A stretch of 64,000 nt of DNA from JAGMXM01 sp964458325 (GTDB lineage: Bacteria; Verrucomicrobiota; Verrucomicrobiia; Limisphaerales; UBA1319), in contig CAYWIM010000002.1 in assembly GCA_964458325.1 (NCBI GenBank), positions 33,786 through 97,785 of the forward strand. Direction: 5' to 3'. A model generated the notes under the pieces. It was not told the DNA's origin and made no database searches. It saw only the letters and a list, made by a program, of their open reading frames with translations. Every line of letters starts with the position of its first letter. Position 1 is the first letter of the stretch. The position numbers and the translations under genes are program-made. Below, one piece after another: positions 41,635 through 50,996 of this stretch.

Positions 41635-44187
41635 ATGATGACAGACTTGTGTCGCCGAGTGAGTCGGAGCGATGGGTGGCGCGGGATGCATGCGGCCATC
41701 CTCGTGGCGGGCGGGCTGGCATGCGCGTTCGTGTCCGGACGGATCGAGGCCGGAGTAGCGCTCGATCCGGCTTGGGCGCCGCGATTCGAGATCGTTGGCA
41801 CGGTCGCGCTCATCGCCGTCCAACCGGATAACCAGGCCATCATTGCCGGCGACTTCAGCGCGGTGAACGGCGTGCCGAGGAACCGGCTGGCTCGGCTGAA
41901 GGCCGACGGTTCATTGGACACGGCTTTCAACCTGAACGCGCCCGATGTGTTCAATAACTATATCTACGCCGTGGCAATCCAGCCCGATGGCAAAATCATC
42001 GTCGGAGGCGATTTGTACTATTTCATCTCCTACGAAGCGGGCGTGATGGATGTTCGGCAGTATGCAGCCCGGCTGGACACGGCGGGAACGCTCGATCCCA
42101 GCTTCAATGTGGGATCGTACACGGATGGGAGTGTGGATGGCGCCGTGCGGGCGCTCGCGGTTGACGAGCAAGGCCGGATTCTCGCCGGGGGCGACTTCAC
42201 CCGGATCGGCGGCGCCAGCCGGCCCCATCTGGCGCGGCTTCTCTCGAATGGAAGCGCCGATCCCACATTCGACACCGGCCTGGGCCCGGATGGCGCCGTG
42301 ACAGCCATCGCCTTCCAGCCGGACGGCAGGATATTGATCGGCGGGGATTTCACCCAATACAACGGCGTCAGCTGCCCCGGATATGCGCGGCTGACCGCGA
42401 ATGGGGGATTGGATCCCGAGTTCAGCGTGGGGACCGGCGCCAATGGCGGTGTCAAAAGCATCGCGGTCGAGTCGGACGGCAGGATCGCGATTGCGGGTGC
42501 GTTCAGCATGGTCCGTGGCCAAGAACGCCGCGGGGTCGCCCGCTTGAGCTCAACCGGCGGCCTCGATGCCAGCCTCAATCAATACTATCTCTATGGTGTC
42601 AACACGGTCGTCGCCTTTCCCAATAATCACCTCGTCGTGGGCGGTTGGGAGCCGGGCATCATCTTTGGCGGGCAACCCACGGACCACGACGCCACGCTGA
42701 TCGGTTTTGGGGCGGATGGCGCCGCGCTCAGCGTGCTCTATTTCGAGGGCGAGTTCACCGAGGTGCTCGCCTTGGCCCGGCGGCCCGACGGCCGCCTCCT
42801 GTGCGCCGGGAATTTCCGAACGATCGAATCCCGCGGCTCGAACGAGCCCGCCATCTACCGGCACAGCCTCTGCCTGCTGCAAAACGAGTATCTGTCGCTC
42901 GTCGACGAATTCACACCCGTGGCGGCAAATCCGGGCACGGTCCTTTCGATGGCCCGGCAGCCGGATGACGCAATGACCGTGGTGGGCGAGTTCATGCTGG
43001 TGAACGGGCAGCCGATCACCAACTGCGTTCGGGTGACGGCAGCCGGCCAGGTGGACACGGCGTTTCAGGCCGATATCCGCCCCGTCACGGCCCCCCGTGT
43101 CATCCGCCGCCTGGACGACGGCCGGCTGCTGGTCGGAGGAAATGGCGGCCTGGTCCGCCTCCTCGACACTGGAATGCCCGACCCGGCCTTCCAGAAGGAA
43201 ATCGTCATGCAGGTCAATGACATCGAACTGCTCCCCGACCAGAAGATTCTCGTGGCGGGAGACAGCTGGACGGCTCAGAGAGGATTGGTCCGGCTTTTTC
43301 CCACTGGCCTGCTGGACACGAATTTCAACATCGGCGCCGGCCTGGCAGGATACCCCTACGAGATCCGCGATATCGCGCGGCAGCCCGATGGCAAGCTGAT
43401 CTGCGTCGGCAGTTTCTCATCGTTTAACAACCTCAACATCACGAACGTGGTGCGCCTGAATGGCGAGGGCGCCGTGGACACCTCGTTCGCGCCGCCCGCG
43501 TTTGCGACGTTCAACGAATCTTGGCCGCCCGAACTGCGCAGCGTCGCGGTGGCTGCCGATGGAGGCATCTTCGTTGGCGGGTATTTCTCCCGGGTCGGCG
43601 GCCAAAGCCACCCCTCCATCGTCCGCCTTGGCAATGCGGGCGGAGTGGATGCCTCGTTTGTCTCGCCGATCAGCGACTCGGGCGGAACGGTCAATGCGCT
43701 TTGCCCGCCCGCGGAAGGCGGTTTGCTCGTGGGCGGCGATTTCCAGGTCTTCGCGCCATCCGGCATTCTCAACTCGCTCATTCGCATCCATCCCAATGGC
43801 CAGTTGGACAACGATTTCCAGGTCCAGATCGCGCGGGGCAGCTCGGCGGATGGCGGCGTGCGGGCCATCATCCTCGATGCAGACCAACTCTGGATCGGCG
43901 GTGCGTTCCCGGCCGTGAACGGCGAACCGCGCAATTCGGCGGCCCGATTTCACGTCACAGCCCCTCCCACAAGGCCAACGCTGAGCATCGCTCGGGCTGG
44001 CGCGAGCGAAGTGGTGTTGAGCTGGCCCGTTGCGGACCGAGCCGCCACGCTGGAGGCGGCTCCGGTCTTGAATTCGGGAGCCGGCTGGCAACCCCTGGGG
44101 ATCGTGCCGGAGGTCGCAGGCGATCGCTACCAGGCAACACTGCAAGTCGGCCCCGGGGCGCGTTTCTTCCGGCTCAGGCAGCCCTGA
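41635..44187 (+). CDS. Secreted delta-60 repeat beta-propeller protein
   Basis: About 850 residues. A signal peptide (AAILVAGGLACAFVSG) is followed by roughly a dozen copies of a 50-60 residue unit: A-[IV]-x-x-QPDG-[RK]-I-[LI]-[IV]-GG-[DN]-F-x-x-x-NG, then ARL-x-x-[DN]-G-x-LD-x-x-F-x-x-G. This is the delta-60 repeat, thought to fold as beta-propellers. The last 75 residues (VVLSWPVADRAATLEAAPVL ... ARFFRLRQP) are a small beta domain found at the ends of many exported Verrucomicrobiota proteins. I chose the ATG at 41635, just behind the candidate promoter; an ATG at 41686, directly before the hydrophobic core, is equally possible. Function is unknown; it is probably an extracellular or periplasmic binding protein. 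It is divergent from the giant gene. Confidence 0.88.
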   Translation: MMTDLCRRVSRSDGWRGMHAAILVAGGLACAFVSGRIEAGVALDPAWAPRFEIVGTVALIAVQPDNQAIIAGDFSAVNGVPRNRLARLKADGSLDTAFNLNAPDVFNNYIYAVAIQPDGKIIVGGDLYYFISYEAGVMDVRQYAARLDTAGTLDPSFNVGSYTDGSVDGAVRALAVDEQGRILAGGDFTRIGGASRPHLARLLSNGSADPTFDTGLGPDGAVTAIAFQPDGRILIGGDFTQYNGVSCPGYARLTANGGLDPEFSVGTGANGGVKSIAVESDGRIAIAGAFSMVRGQERRGVARLSSTGGLDASLNQYYLYGVNTVVAFPNNHLVVGGWEPGIIFGGQPTDHDATLIGFGADGAALSVLYFEGEFTEVLALARRPDGRLLCAGNFRTIESRGSNEPAIYRHSLCLLQNEYLSLVDEFTPVAANPGTVLSMARQPDDAMTVVGEFMLVNGQPITNCVRVTAAGQVDTAFQADIRPVTAPRVIRRLDDGRLLVGGNGGLVRLLDTGMPDPAFQKEIVMQVNDIELLPDQKILVAGDSWTAQRGLVRLFPTGLLDTNFNIGAGLAGYPYEIRDIARQPDGKLICVGSFSSFNNLNITNVVRLNGEGAVDTSFAPPAFATFNESWPPELRSVAVAADGGIFVGGYFSRVGGQSHPSIVRLGNAGGVDASFVSPISDSGGTVNALCPPAEGGLLVGGDFQVFAPSGILNSLIRIHPNGQLDNDFQVQIARGSSADGGVRAIILDADQLWIGGAFPAVNGEPRNSAARFHVTAPPTRPTLSIARAGASEVVLSWPVADRAATLEAAPVLNSGAGWQPLGIVPEVAGDRYQATLQVGPGARFFRLRQP

Positions 44188-44189
44188 GC
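44172..44189 (+). other. Hairpin over the stop codon of the delta-60 gene
   Basis: GCTCAGG and CCTGAGC pair perfectly around a CAGC loop, and the TGA stop lies in the second arm. No T tract follows, so it is at best a weak or factor-assisted terminator. The rest of the gap to 44413 holds nothing recognisable. Confidence 0.35.
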
Positions 44190-44413
44190 GGCGAGTCCAT
44201 CCTCGGGTCGATCGCGCGTGGATCAACCCGTGTCGTCCGGCTGGTCGAGCAGATCAGTTCCTGCGCCAGCCACAACGCCCTTGGCCGCCCCTCCGCGTTT
44301 CGGATATCGGCACGGCGTCCAACGATCTGTCCGCCCCCCGTGCGATTGACGGCACAGGTTTGACACGAATCCGATCGTGCTGCACTTTACCACGCGCGAA
44401 CCGCGCCGCACAT

Positions 44414-45925
44414 ATGTCGTATTTCAAACGTGGGGCGATAGGATTGGGAGGTCTGATCCTGACAGGCGCCCTTCTGCCGGCCGCCGACTGGCCGCAATAC
44501 CGCGGCCGTCTCCACGATGGGATCTCCGCCGACCGGATACGCACCAACTGGACCGCGCAACCGCCCGCAGTTCTGTGGAGGGCGCCTCTGACCGATGGGT
44601 TTTCATCCTTCGCGGTGAGCGGCGGGATGGCGGTGACCCAGGTGCGCCGCCTCGCCGACGGCAGAAAGAAGGAAACATGTGTCGCTCTGGACGCCGCAAC
44701 AGGCCGCGAACTGTGGAACACCCCCTTGGGATACGTCTCGTATTGGGCTGGGGGCGGCACCGGCGATGGCCCGCGCTCCACCCCGACGATCGCGGGCGAC
44801 CGAGTCTATGTCTCCAATTCCCTTCTCGTCCTCTTCTGTCTCAGGGCCAGCGACGGCCACGTCCTCTGGAGCCGCGATCTGCCAGCCCTTTACGGAGGAG
44901 ATGTCATCGGCTGGCAGAATGCGGCTTCGCCCTTGCTCGATCAGGGACGCATCTTCCTGAGCGGCACGGCGCCCAATGGCTCCCTGCTGGCCTTGAACGC
45001 CGACGATGGCAGCCTCCTCTGGAAACGCCATAACGATGCCATGACCCATGCCACCCCCGTCGCAGCCGATATCCTCGGGGTCCGGCAAATCGTTTTCCTG
45101 GCGCAGTCCGGCCTGGTCTCCGTCCTGCCCGGCAATGGCGATGTGCTCTGGCGCTTTGCGTTTCCTTACGACACGTGCACGGGTGCATCCCCCGTCGTGG
45201 CGGGCGACATCGTGTATTGCTCGGCCGCCTACGGCATCGGCGGCGCCGCGGTCCGCGTCGTCCGAACCGGCAGCCTCTGGCAGGCGCAACGCCTCTGGGG
45301 CGTCGAGCGCGATATCAACAACCACTGGAACACCCCTGTGCACATCGCCGGCTATTTTTATACGATGTGCGGTCATTACCAGAATCCCATCCTGCTGCGC
45401 TGCGTCGAAGCCGCCACCGGGCGAGTGGCCTGGTCCCAGGGTGGATTCGGGATGGGCAATTTGTTGGCTGCCGGCGGCCGGTTGCTCGTCCTGAACGACA
45501 GCGGCACGCTCGTGCTGATCGAGCCCGATCCCGCCGCCTATCGGGAGATCGACCGCTTCAAGATCCTCAGCGGCAAGTGCTGGAACTCGCCCGCCATCGC
45601 CGACGGACGCGTCTACGCCCGCAGCGTGACCGAAGGGGCGTGTCTGGACGTGGCGGCTCCCGCGGCGCCCCCGCTGCGGCTCCTCCCGTTTGCCCCGGCG
45701 GGCGACAATTCGTTTCGTCTGTCGATCCGGGGCCAGGACGGCAGCGCCGTGGCCCCCGATCGCTTGCCCGGCATGGCGGTTTATGCCAGTGGGGATCCGA
45801 CGGCGCCTCTGGCGGAATGGACCCGTCTGGCACTCAGCCTGATCCTGGTGGATGGGCAGGCCGAGCTCGAAGATCCGGATGGCTGCTGCCTGCCCCAGCG
45901 ATTCTATCGGCTCGAGGAACCATGA
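44414..45925 (+). CDS. PQQ-like beta-propeller repeat protein, exported
   Basis: 503 residues. MSYFKRGAIGLGGLILTGALLPAA is a signal peptide, followed by DWPQYRG, the usual start of the PQQ-like/BamB-type propeller family. Blades are visible as ALDAATGRELWNTPLG, LRASDGHVLWSRDLP, LNADDGSLLWKRHN, LPGNGDVLWRFAFP and VEAATGRVAWSQGG. No catalytic residues of true quinoprotein dehydrogenases were recognised, so a binding or scaffold role is more likely than an enzyme. The C-terminus ends FYRLEEP, like other secreted proteins nearby. The start at 44414 is preferred over 44360 because it begins the signal peptide. Its stop overlaps the start of the pseudopilin gene as ATGA. Confidence 0.85.
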   Translation: MSYFKRGAIGLGGLILTGALLPAADWPQYRGRLHDGISADRIRTNWTAQPPAVLWRAPLTDGFSSFAVSGGMAVTQVRRLADGRKKETCVALDAATGRELWNTPLGYVSYWAGGGTGDGPRSTPTIAGDRVYVSNSLLVLFCLRASDGHVLWSRDLPALYGGDVIGWQNAASPLLDQGRIFLSGTAPNGSLLALNADDGSLLWKRHNDAMTHATPVAADILGVRQIVFLAQSGLVSVLPGNGDVLWRFAFPYDTCTGASPVVAGDIVYCSAAYGIGGAAVRVVRTGSLWQAQRLWGVERDINNHWNTPVHIAGYFYTMCGHYQNPILLRCVEAATGRVAWSQGGFGMGNLLAAGGRLLVLNDSGTLVLIEPDPAAYREIDRFKILSGKCWNSPAIADGRVYARSVTEGACLDVAAPAAPPLRLLPFAPAGDNSFRLSIRGQDGSAVAPDRLPGMAVYASGDPTAPLAEWTRLALSLILVDGQAELEDPDGCCLPQRFYRLEEP

Positions 45926-46770
45926 GTGGATCGACGCAACCTCTCGATGGCACGATCTCGCCGCGCTTCGGGATCAGGCCTCCCCGCGCCGCTGCCGCAG
46001 CCGGCGTTCCGAGCCAGCAGGAATCCATGGGCCGCGCGCCGCGGGCGAAGGGATTCACCTTGATCGAGCTGCTGGTGGTGATCGCGATCATCGCCATCCT
46101 GGCGGGCCTGCTGCTGCCGGTGCTGGCTGGCGCCAAGGAGAAAGCCCGACGGGTCTCCTGCAAGAACCAGATCCGCCAATTCGTCCTCGCCACCCAGATC
46201 TATGGCCAGGACCAAAATGAACGCCTGCCCAGCGGGCGATCCGACAACTTCGATCGGCGCGACGAACACATCCCTGTGATCTGCACGAACACGCGGCTGG
46301 CCATCCTCTCCTATGCCGGCCATTACCGAATCCTCGATTGCCCCAGCCTGGGCGGCCAGTTCAATCAGCCCCTTGGCTGGGTCGAATCCGGCTATGGCTA
46401 CGTGATCGGCTACAACTACCTCGGCGGCCACACCAACACGCCCTGGCCGGCCGTTCCCGGCCACTCGGACGTCTGGACCTCGCCTCAAACCTTCAATGAA
46501 CGCCCCACCACTGTCCTGGTGACCGATCTCAACGATTGGTCGCCCGGCTATAAGAAAACCTTTGCACCTCATGGCCGCAACGGACCGATTCTCAAAGGGG
46601 GCGATTTCTCGAACGAAGACGCCGAGGGTGTCTCCTCGGAGGTCATCGGCGCCTCCGGCGGCAACGTGGGGCTGTTGGATGGCTCCGTTCACTGGAGACG
46701 GATCGCGGAGATGCGCGCCTATCGCGGATCGCAACTGTGGGAGGACGAGGGCTGCGTCGCGGCCTGGTGA
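45922..46770 (+). CDS. Type II secretion/type IV pilus-like pseudopilin with H-X9-DG end
   Basis: 282 residues. A prepilin cleavage site KGFTLIELLVVIAIIAILAG sits after a long, mostly hydrophilic leader. Cleavage after the Gly would leave the usual N-methylated Phe and hydrophobic helix. The C-terminal half ends with GGNVGLLDGSVHWRRIAEM, typical of the pseudopilins that are very numerous in Verrucomicrobiota and Planctomycetota. Start choice: the ATG at 45922 overlaps the stop of the PQQ-like gene, suggesting coupling, but gives a leader of over 40 residues. The ATG at 46027 gives a short leader of normal size (MGRAPRAKG). Either could be right. Specific role unknown. Confidence 0.85.
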   Translation: MSGSTQPLDGTISPRFGIRPPRAAAAAGVPSQQESMGRAPRAKGFTLIELLVVIAIIAILAGLLLPVLAGAKEKARRVSCKNQIRQFVLATQIYGQDQNERLPSGRSDNFDRRDEHIPVICTNTRLAILSYAGHYRILDCPSLGGQFNQPLGWVESGYGYVIGYNYLGGHTNTPWPAVPGHSDVWTSPQTFNERPTTVLVTDLNDWSPGYKKTFAPHGRNGPILKGGDFSNEDAEGVSSEVIGASGGNVGLLDGSVHWRRIAEMRAYRGSQLWEDEGCVAAW

Positions 46771-46838
46771 AAAGGGCGCCTGCGGATGCCAGTCTTGTCA
46801 TCCCTGCCTTCCATGGCGAGCGCGCCTCCGGCCCGCTG

Positions 46839-48026
46839 CTACCCGCCGCTGACCATCCCCTCCGGATAATCCACCCGCGCCGTCAGCATCAGATCCACCC
46901 CCACTCGCCGCCACTCGATCGAACTCAGCTTCGGGATCCCGCTCCGCGTCGAGAAACCCGATCCCGCAACCGCCCGGCGCGCATCCTTGCTTCCCAGGAT
47001 GAGCGGCGCGTAAAAAAAGGTGATCCGCTGGGCCAGACGCCCTTCGACAAAGGAAGCCTGCACCTCTCCCCCCCCCTCGACCAGAAGATGCGTCACATCC
47101 TCGGTTCCGAGGCGATCCAGGAGCCAGGCCAGATCAACCCAATCCTCCCCCGGCGCAATCCAGACTCGCGCCCGAGCCGCCAGCGCCTCGCACCGCCTGG
47201 CCGGCGCCGCCGATGTGACAACCACCGTCGTCGAATCGGCCTGGGCATCGCTCACCACGCGCGCGTCCAGCGGAGTGCGCCCTCGAGCGTCCAGCACGAT
47301 CCGCCGTAGCCGATGCGGCCGCACCCCCGCTCGAGCCGGCCGCCAAGTCAGGCTCGGATCATCGGCCAGCACGGTGTTCACGCCCACCAGAATCGCATCC
47401 GCCCCCTGGCGCATTCGCATCCCGACAGCCCGCGCAGCCGGGCTGGTGATCCATCGAGATTCTCCGCAAGCCGTGGCGATCTTGCCATCCAATGTCATGG
47501 CCGCTTTCACGGTCACAAACGGACGCCGGCAAACGATCCAATGATGAAATGCCTCGTTGAGCCGGACGACCCGGCCGGCGAGCAATCCGTGTTCGACCTG
47601 AATTCCCGCCCGCCGCAGCCATCGGAGTCCCCGGCCTCCGTGGGCTGGGTTGGGATCGATCGCGGCTGCGACCACGCGCTGGATGCCCGCCCTGCGAATG
47701 GCCTCCGTGCATGGAGGCGTGCGGCCGTGGGTCGAACAGGGCTCGAGCGTGACAAAGAGGGTCGAGCCCGCCACCGTTTGCCCGCGGCGCTCCGCATCCC
47801 GCAACGCCTCGATTTCCGCATGCGCCTGGCCTGCCACGCGATGCCACCCCCTGCCGATCACCTGTCCCGCGCGCACCAGCACGGCGCCCACCATGGGGTT
47901 GGGAGAGGTGCAGCCGTATCCGCGCCGGGCCAGAGCGATCGCTTGCCGCATGAACACCTCATCGCCCGCCCTGGCTGGGCGACCGAATCGGCGCGAAGAC
48001 GCCGCCCATGGATCCTCGGATCCCAT
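46839..48026 (-). CDS. ribD: Riboflavin biosynthesis bifunctional deaminase/reductase RibD
   Basis: 395 residues with both expected domains. The N-terminal deaminase has the zinc motifs HAEIEAL and PCSTHGRTPPC and the substrate signature SPNPMVGAVLV. The C-terminal reductase has VTVKAAMTLDGKIAT, SRWITS and LLVEGGGEVQASF. Together they convert the GTP-derived pyrimidine to 5-amino-6-(ribitylamino)uracil phosphate in the cytoplasm. The ATG at 48026 follows the ftsY stop by two bases, so the genes are probably cotranscribed. The gene converges with the pseudopilin gene; the 68-bp gap between them shows no clear terminator. Confidence 0.95.
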   Translation of the reverse strand: MGSEDPWAASSRRFGRPARAGDEVFMRQAIALARRGYGCTSPNPMVGAVLVRAGQVIGRGWHRVAGQAHAEIEALRDAERRGQTVAGSTLFVTLEPCSTHGRTPPCTEAIRRAGIQRVVAAAIDPNPAHGGRGLRWLRRAGIQVEHGLLAGRVVRLNEAFHHWIVCRRPFVTVKAAMTLDGKIATACGESRWITSPAARAVGMRMRQGADAILVGVNTVLADDPSLTWRPARAGVRPHRLRRIVLDARGRTPLDARVVSDAQADSTTVVVTSAAPARRCEALAARARVWIAPGEDWVDLAWLLDRLGTEDVTHLLVEGGGEVQASFVEGRLAQRITFFYAPLILGSKDARRAVAGSGFSTRSGIPKLSSIEWRRVGVDLMLTARVDYPEGMVSGG

Positions 48027-48028
48027 GC

Positions 48029-48952
48029 TCAACCGTGCTGCTCGTCCCCGAAGAGGGCCGCGGCGAACTGAGCGGGCGAGAAAGGCTGGAGATCCTCCGC
48101 CTTTTCTCCCAGGCCGACAAACTTGATGGGCAGCCCCAGCTCTCGCTGGATGGCCACCACCATGCCCCCTTTGCTGGTGCCGTCGAGCTTGGTCACGACC
48201 AGCCCGGTCAGCGACACCGCCCGGTGGAACTCGCGCGCCTGGCTGAGGGCGTTCATCCCGGTGGTGGCATCCAGCACCAGCAGCACCTCGTGCGGCGCGC
48301 CGGCATGCATCTTGGCCATGACCCGGTGCACCTTCTGCAATTCCTGCATCAGATTGTGCTTGGTGTGCAACCGGCCCGCGGTGTCCACAAACAGGTAGTC
48401 CAACCGCTTCGAAATCGCCGCGCTCAAGGCGTCGTGCGCCACCGAGGCCGGATCCGCCCCGTAGTTGCCGGCGATGACCGGCACCCCCAGCCGCTGGCCC
48501 CAAAGCTTGATCTGCTCGATCGCCGCTGCTCGAAAGGTGTCGCACGCCGCCAGCGCTACCATCCGGCCTTCCCCCTGCAGCCGGTGCGCCAGCTTGGCCG
48601 CCGTCGTCGTTTTCCCGGTCCCGTTCACCCCCACCAGCGACACCACCGTCGGAGGCCTCTCCGGCAGTGCCAGGTCAATCCGCAGCCCCGATAATCCCTG
48701 CTCCACCTCGCGCTGCGCGATCGCAAAAACGTCCAGACCGGATCGTCCCTGCGATTCGTACCCACGCCGAACCGCTGCGACGATCTGCGTCGTCATCGCC
48801 ATCCCGAAATCCGCCCCGATCAAGGCCGACTCCAGCTCCTCGATTGTGGTCCCGGTCAGCTTGGGCGAGCCGCTGAAGATCCGCTTCAGCTCGTGGGCCA
48901 GCCGCGCCTGGGTCTTCTGGAGACCCGCCTTGAATTTTTGAAAGAAACCCAT
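48029..48952 (-). CDS. ftsY: Signal recognition particle receptor FtsY
   Basis: 307 residues: the N and G domains without the long acidic A domain of E. coli FtsY. GTPase motifs are complete: GVNGTGKTTTAAKLA (G1), DTFRAAAIEQIK (SRP-specific insertion box), DTAGR (G3) and TKLDGTSKGG (G4). The start MGFFQKFKAGLQ gives an amphipathic membrane-binding helix, as in short FtsY proteins. It receives ribosome-SRP complexes at the membrane. Its start follows the PHP gene by two bases. Confidence 0.95.
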   Translation of the reverse strand: MGFFQKFKAGLQKTQARLAHELKRIFSGSPKLTGTTIEELESALIGADFGMAMTTQIVAAVRRGYESQGRSGLDVFAIAQREVEQGLSGLRIDLALPERPPTVVSLVGVNGTGKTTTAAKLAHRLQGEGRMVALAACDTFRAAAIEQIKLWGQRLGVPVIAGNYGADPASVAHDALSAAISKRLDYLFVDTAGRLHTKHNLMQELQKVHRVMAKMHAGAPHEVLLVLDATTGMNALSQAREFHRAVSLTGLVVTKLDGTSKGGMVVAIQRELGLPIKFVGLGEKAEDLQPFSPAQFAAALFGDEQHG

Positions 48953-48954
48953 GC

Positions 48955-49824
48955 TCAACCTCGATCCCGCGTTGCCTGGGTTTCCGCTGAGCACGCGATC
49001 CGCGCATGCGCCGCCGGAATCCGGCTCTTCAAGGCAACGAAATGCTCGTAAGGCAGCCGAACCGTCCCCATCACAGGCCGCCCCTTGCTGTCGCCATGGC
49101 AATCCGATCCGCCTGTGATCAGCCAGCCATGGCGTTCCGCGATGGCCCTGCACCGTTGGACCATCCGGCCATCGTGCTTCGAGTGGTAGCACTCGATCCC
49201 GTCCAAACCGGCGTCCGCCAGCGCGCCGTAAGGAGCCTCGGGACGGCAGAGGCCCGGATGCGCCAGCACCGCCACCCCTCCTGCGCGATGTAACAGGCCG
49301 ATGCAATCGCCCGCCGACATCCTCCGCTTCGGGACCCATGCGGGCCGGCCCTTCTTCAGGTACCGATCGAACGCCTCATCCATGCTGCCGCAGCGTCCTG
49401 CCTGGACCAGTGCCCGGGCTATGTGAGGCCGTCCCGGCGACCGGCAATCCGCCAGGGCGAACACCGCATCCGCCTCGAGCGGGACCCGCAGATGATTGAG
49501 GCGGTCGACCATCTGGCGGACGCGCTGCTGCCGCACATCCTGAAATTGAGCCAATTCCGCCAGCAGCTCTCCATGGCGCACATCGATCCCATAGCCCAGG
49601 AAGTGGAGCTCCTGGCCTTCCCATTCAGTGGTCAGCTCGATCCCCGGCACGAATTCGATCCCCGCCGCGCGGCAGGCGACCTCGCACGACTCGCATGCCT
49701 CGACAGTGTCATGATCCGTCACCGCCAGCGCGGCGATCCCCAGGCGCAATGCGGACCGGGCCAGGGCCTCCGGCGTGTAGGTGCCATCGGAGAAGTGGGT
49801 GTGGAGATGCAGATCGGCGTCCAT
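48955..49824 (-). CDS. PHP-domain phosphoesterase (RNase AM/YciV-like)
   Basis: About 289 residues. PHP metal-binding motifs appear in order: DLHLHTHFSDG, AVTDHDT, PGIELTT, VLAHPG and GSDCHGDSKG. This set is typical of the group that includes 3',5'-nucleotide bisphosphate phosphatase and the 5'-end RNA-trimming enzyme RNase AM; the exact substrate cannot be read from the sequence. I chose the ATG at 49824, two positions after the nusB stop, with GGGGA upstream; an ATG at 49839 would overlap nusB by 14 bases. It sits between nusB and ftsY. Confidence 0.87.
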   Translation of the reverse strand: MDADLHLHTHFSDGTYTPEALARSALRLGIAALAVTDHDTVEACESCEVACRAAGIEFVPGIELTTEWEGQELHFLGYGIDVRHGELLAELAQFQDVRQQRVRQMVDRLNHLRVPLEADAVFALADCRSPGRPHIARALVQAGRCGSMDEAFDRYLKKGRPAWVPKRRMSAGDCIGLLHRAGGVAVLAHPGLCRPEAPYGALADAGLDGIECYHSKHDGRMVQRCRAIAERHGWLITGGSDCHGDSKGRPVMGTVRLPYEHFVALKSRIPAAHARIACSAETQATRDRG

Positions 49825-49825
49825 C

Positions 49826-50335
49826 TTAAAGATCCCCATCCACCGTCCGTGCTGGACGCAACAGCTCGGCCCGCACCTGGTCCAGGATCCCGTTCACGAA
49901 CTTGCCGCTGTCGTCCGTCGAGTAGCGCTTGGCGATGTCCACCGCCTCGTTGATGCTCACCACCGGCGGGATGTCCAGCCGGTAGAGCATCTCGTAGATC
50001 GCCAGACGCATGATGTTGCGGTCCACGATCGCCATCCGCTTCAGATCCCAGTTCCGTGCATATTTCCGAATGCGCTCGTCCAGCTCATCCCGGCGCTCGA
50101 TCACGCCGCGGATCAGCTCGGTCGCAAACACCTGCAACGCCGCCTCCGATCCCGTAAGCGGCGGCAGCTCCCGCGTCTCCCCCCAGCGCGCCGGCCCGTC
50201 CTCGTCCGCGATCGTCGCCGGATGCTGCGTGATCCAAAACTCCCGCAGCGCCGCCTCGATGTCCTCGGGCGGATTTAAATCGCATTGGAATAGAAACTGG
50301 ACGGCGCGCTCCCGCGCCAGCCTTCGTTTTCCCAT
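49826..50335 (-). CDS. nusB: Transcription antitermination factor NusB
   Basis: 169 residues, all-helical. It shows the family signatures RRLARERAVQFLFQ at the start, WDLKRMAIVDRNIMRLAIYEML in the middle and SINEAVDIAKRYSTDDSGKFVNGILD near the end. NusB binds boxA RNA with NusE and helps antitermination and folding of rRNA transcripts. It has an insertion of about 25 residues (ADEDGPARWGETRELPP) after the first helices. The start MGKRRLARERA at 50335 is preferred; an ATG at 50353 adds six residues. It heads the nusB-PHP-ftsY-ribD set. Confidence 0.93.
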   Translation of the reverse strand: MGKRRLARERAVQFLFQCDLNPPEDIEAALREFWITQHPATIADEDGPARWGETRELPPLTGSEAALQVFATELIRGVIERRDELDERIRKYARNWDLKRMAIVDRNIMRLAIYEMLYRLDIPPVVSINEAVDIAKRYSTDDSGKFVNGILDQVRAELLRPARTVDGDL

Positions 50336-50460
50336 GGCGCAAACATGGCGCATAAGTGCCTTCGGCGGAAGCGAAAACTCGCCGGCCGCCTGGGATGCGG
50401 CCCAAAGGCACGATCGAGGATCCTTGCCAATTGCGCCGAAGACGGCTCAGATGATCATCC

Positions 50461-50970
50461 ATGGAACACGACTCAACGCCTGCCATGGTGATCGGGCCCG
50501 CGATTACGCCGGAAACCACGATCATCCCGCTGCTGGGTCAGGACCGGGACAGCGTCCTGGCCGAGCTGGTGCGATGCATTCCCGTTCTCCGCCGCCGCCC
50601 GGAAGACCAGGAAACCCTCCTCCGCGCACTGCAGGAGCGGGAGCAGCTCTGCAGCACCGGCATCGGCGAAGGCATCGCCCTGCCCCATGCCCGCAACGCC
50701 CTCGTCGGCCTGATCCCCGAGACGGTGCTCGTGATGGGCCGGCATCCCCACGGGATCCCGTTCGGCGCGATCGACAGCCAGCCAACCCGGCTCTTCTTCC
50801 TCCTGGTCGCCCCCACCGTGAGCCTACACCTCCGGGCGCTCGCGCGCCTGAGCCGCCTCCTGCGAGACGCCCGCCTTCGCCAGGCGCTCCTGGCCGCCGG
50901 CGATCCGCGCCGCGCCGTCGAGATCCTCCGGACGGCCGAGGCCGCCGAATGGGGCGCCGGCCGGACCTGA
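50461..50970 (+). CDS. PTS IIA (PtsN/fructose-type) domain protein
   Basis: 169 residues covering one EIIA domain of the mannitol/fructose/nitrogen type. The phosphorylatable His is in GIGEGIALPHAR, about residue 79. The family pattern TLLRALQEREQLCSTGIGEG precedes it and LFFLLVAP follows. Such proteins either pass phosphate to a sugar permease or, as PtsN, act in regulation. No permease, HPr or EI gene is nearby, so regulation is more likely. It is divergent from nusB. The first ATG is used; one eight residues later is possible. Confidence 0.85.
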   Translation: MEHDSTPAMVIGPAITPETTIIPLLGQDRDSVLAELVRCIPVLRRRPEDQETLLRALQEREQLCSTGIGEGIALPHARNALVGLIPETVLVMGRHPHGIPFGAIDSQPTRLFFLLVAPTVSLHLRALARLSRLLRDARLRQALLAAGDPRRAVEILRTAEAAEWGAGRT

Positions 50971-50996
50971 CCATACGATCCTCGATCGGCCGCGGC

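Noticed and set aside
46771..46838. Terminator between the convergent pseudopilin and ribD genes
   Set aside because: No stable stem followed by a T or A tract was found in the 68-bp gap.
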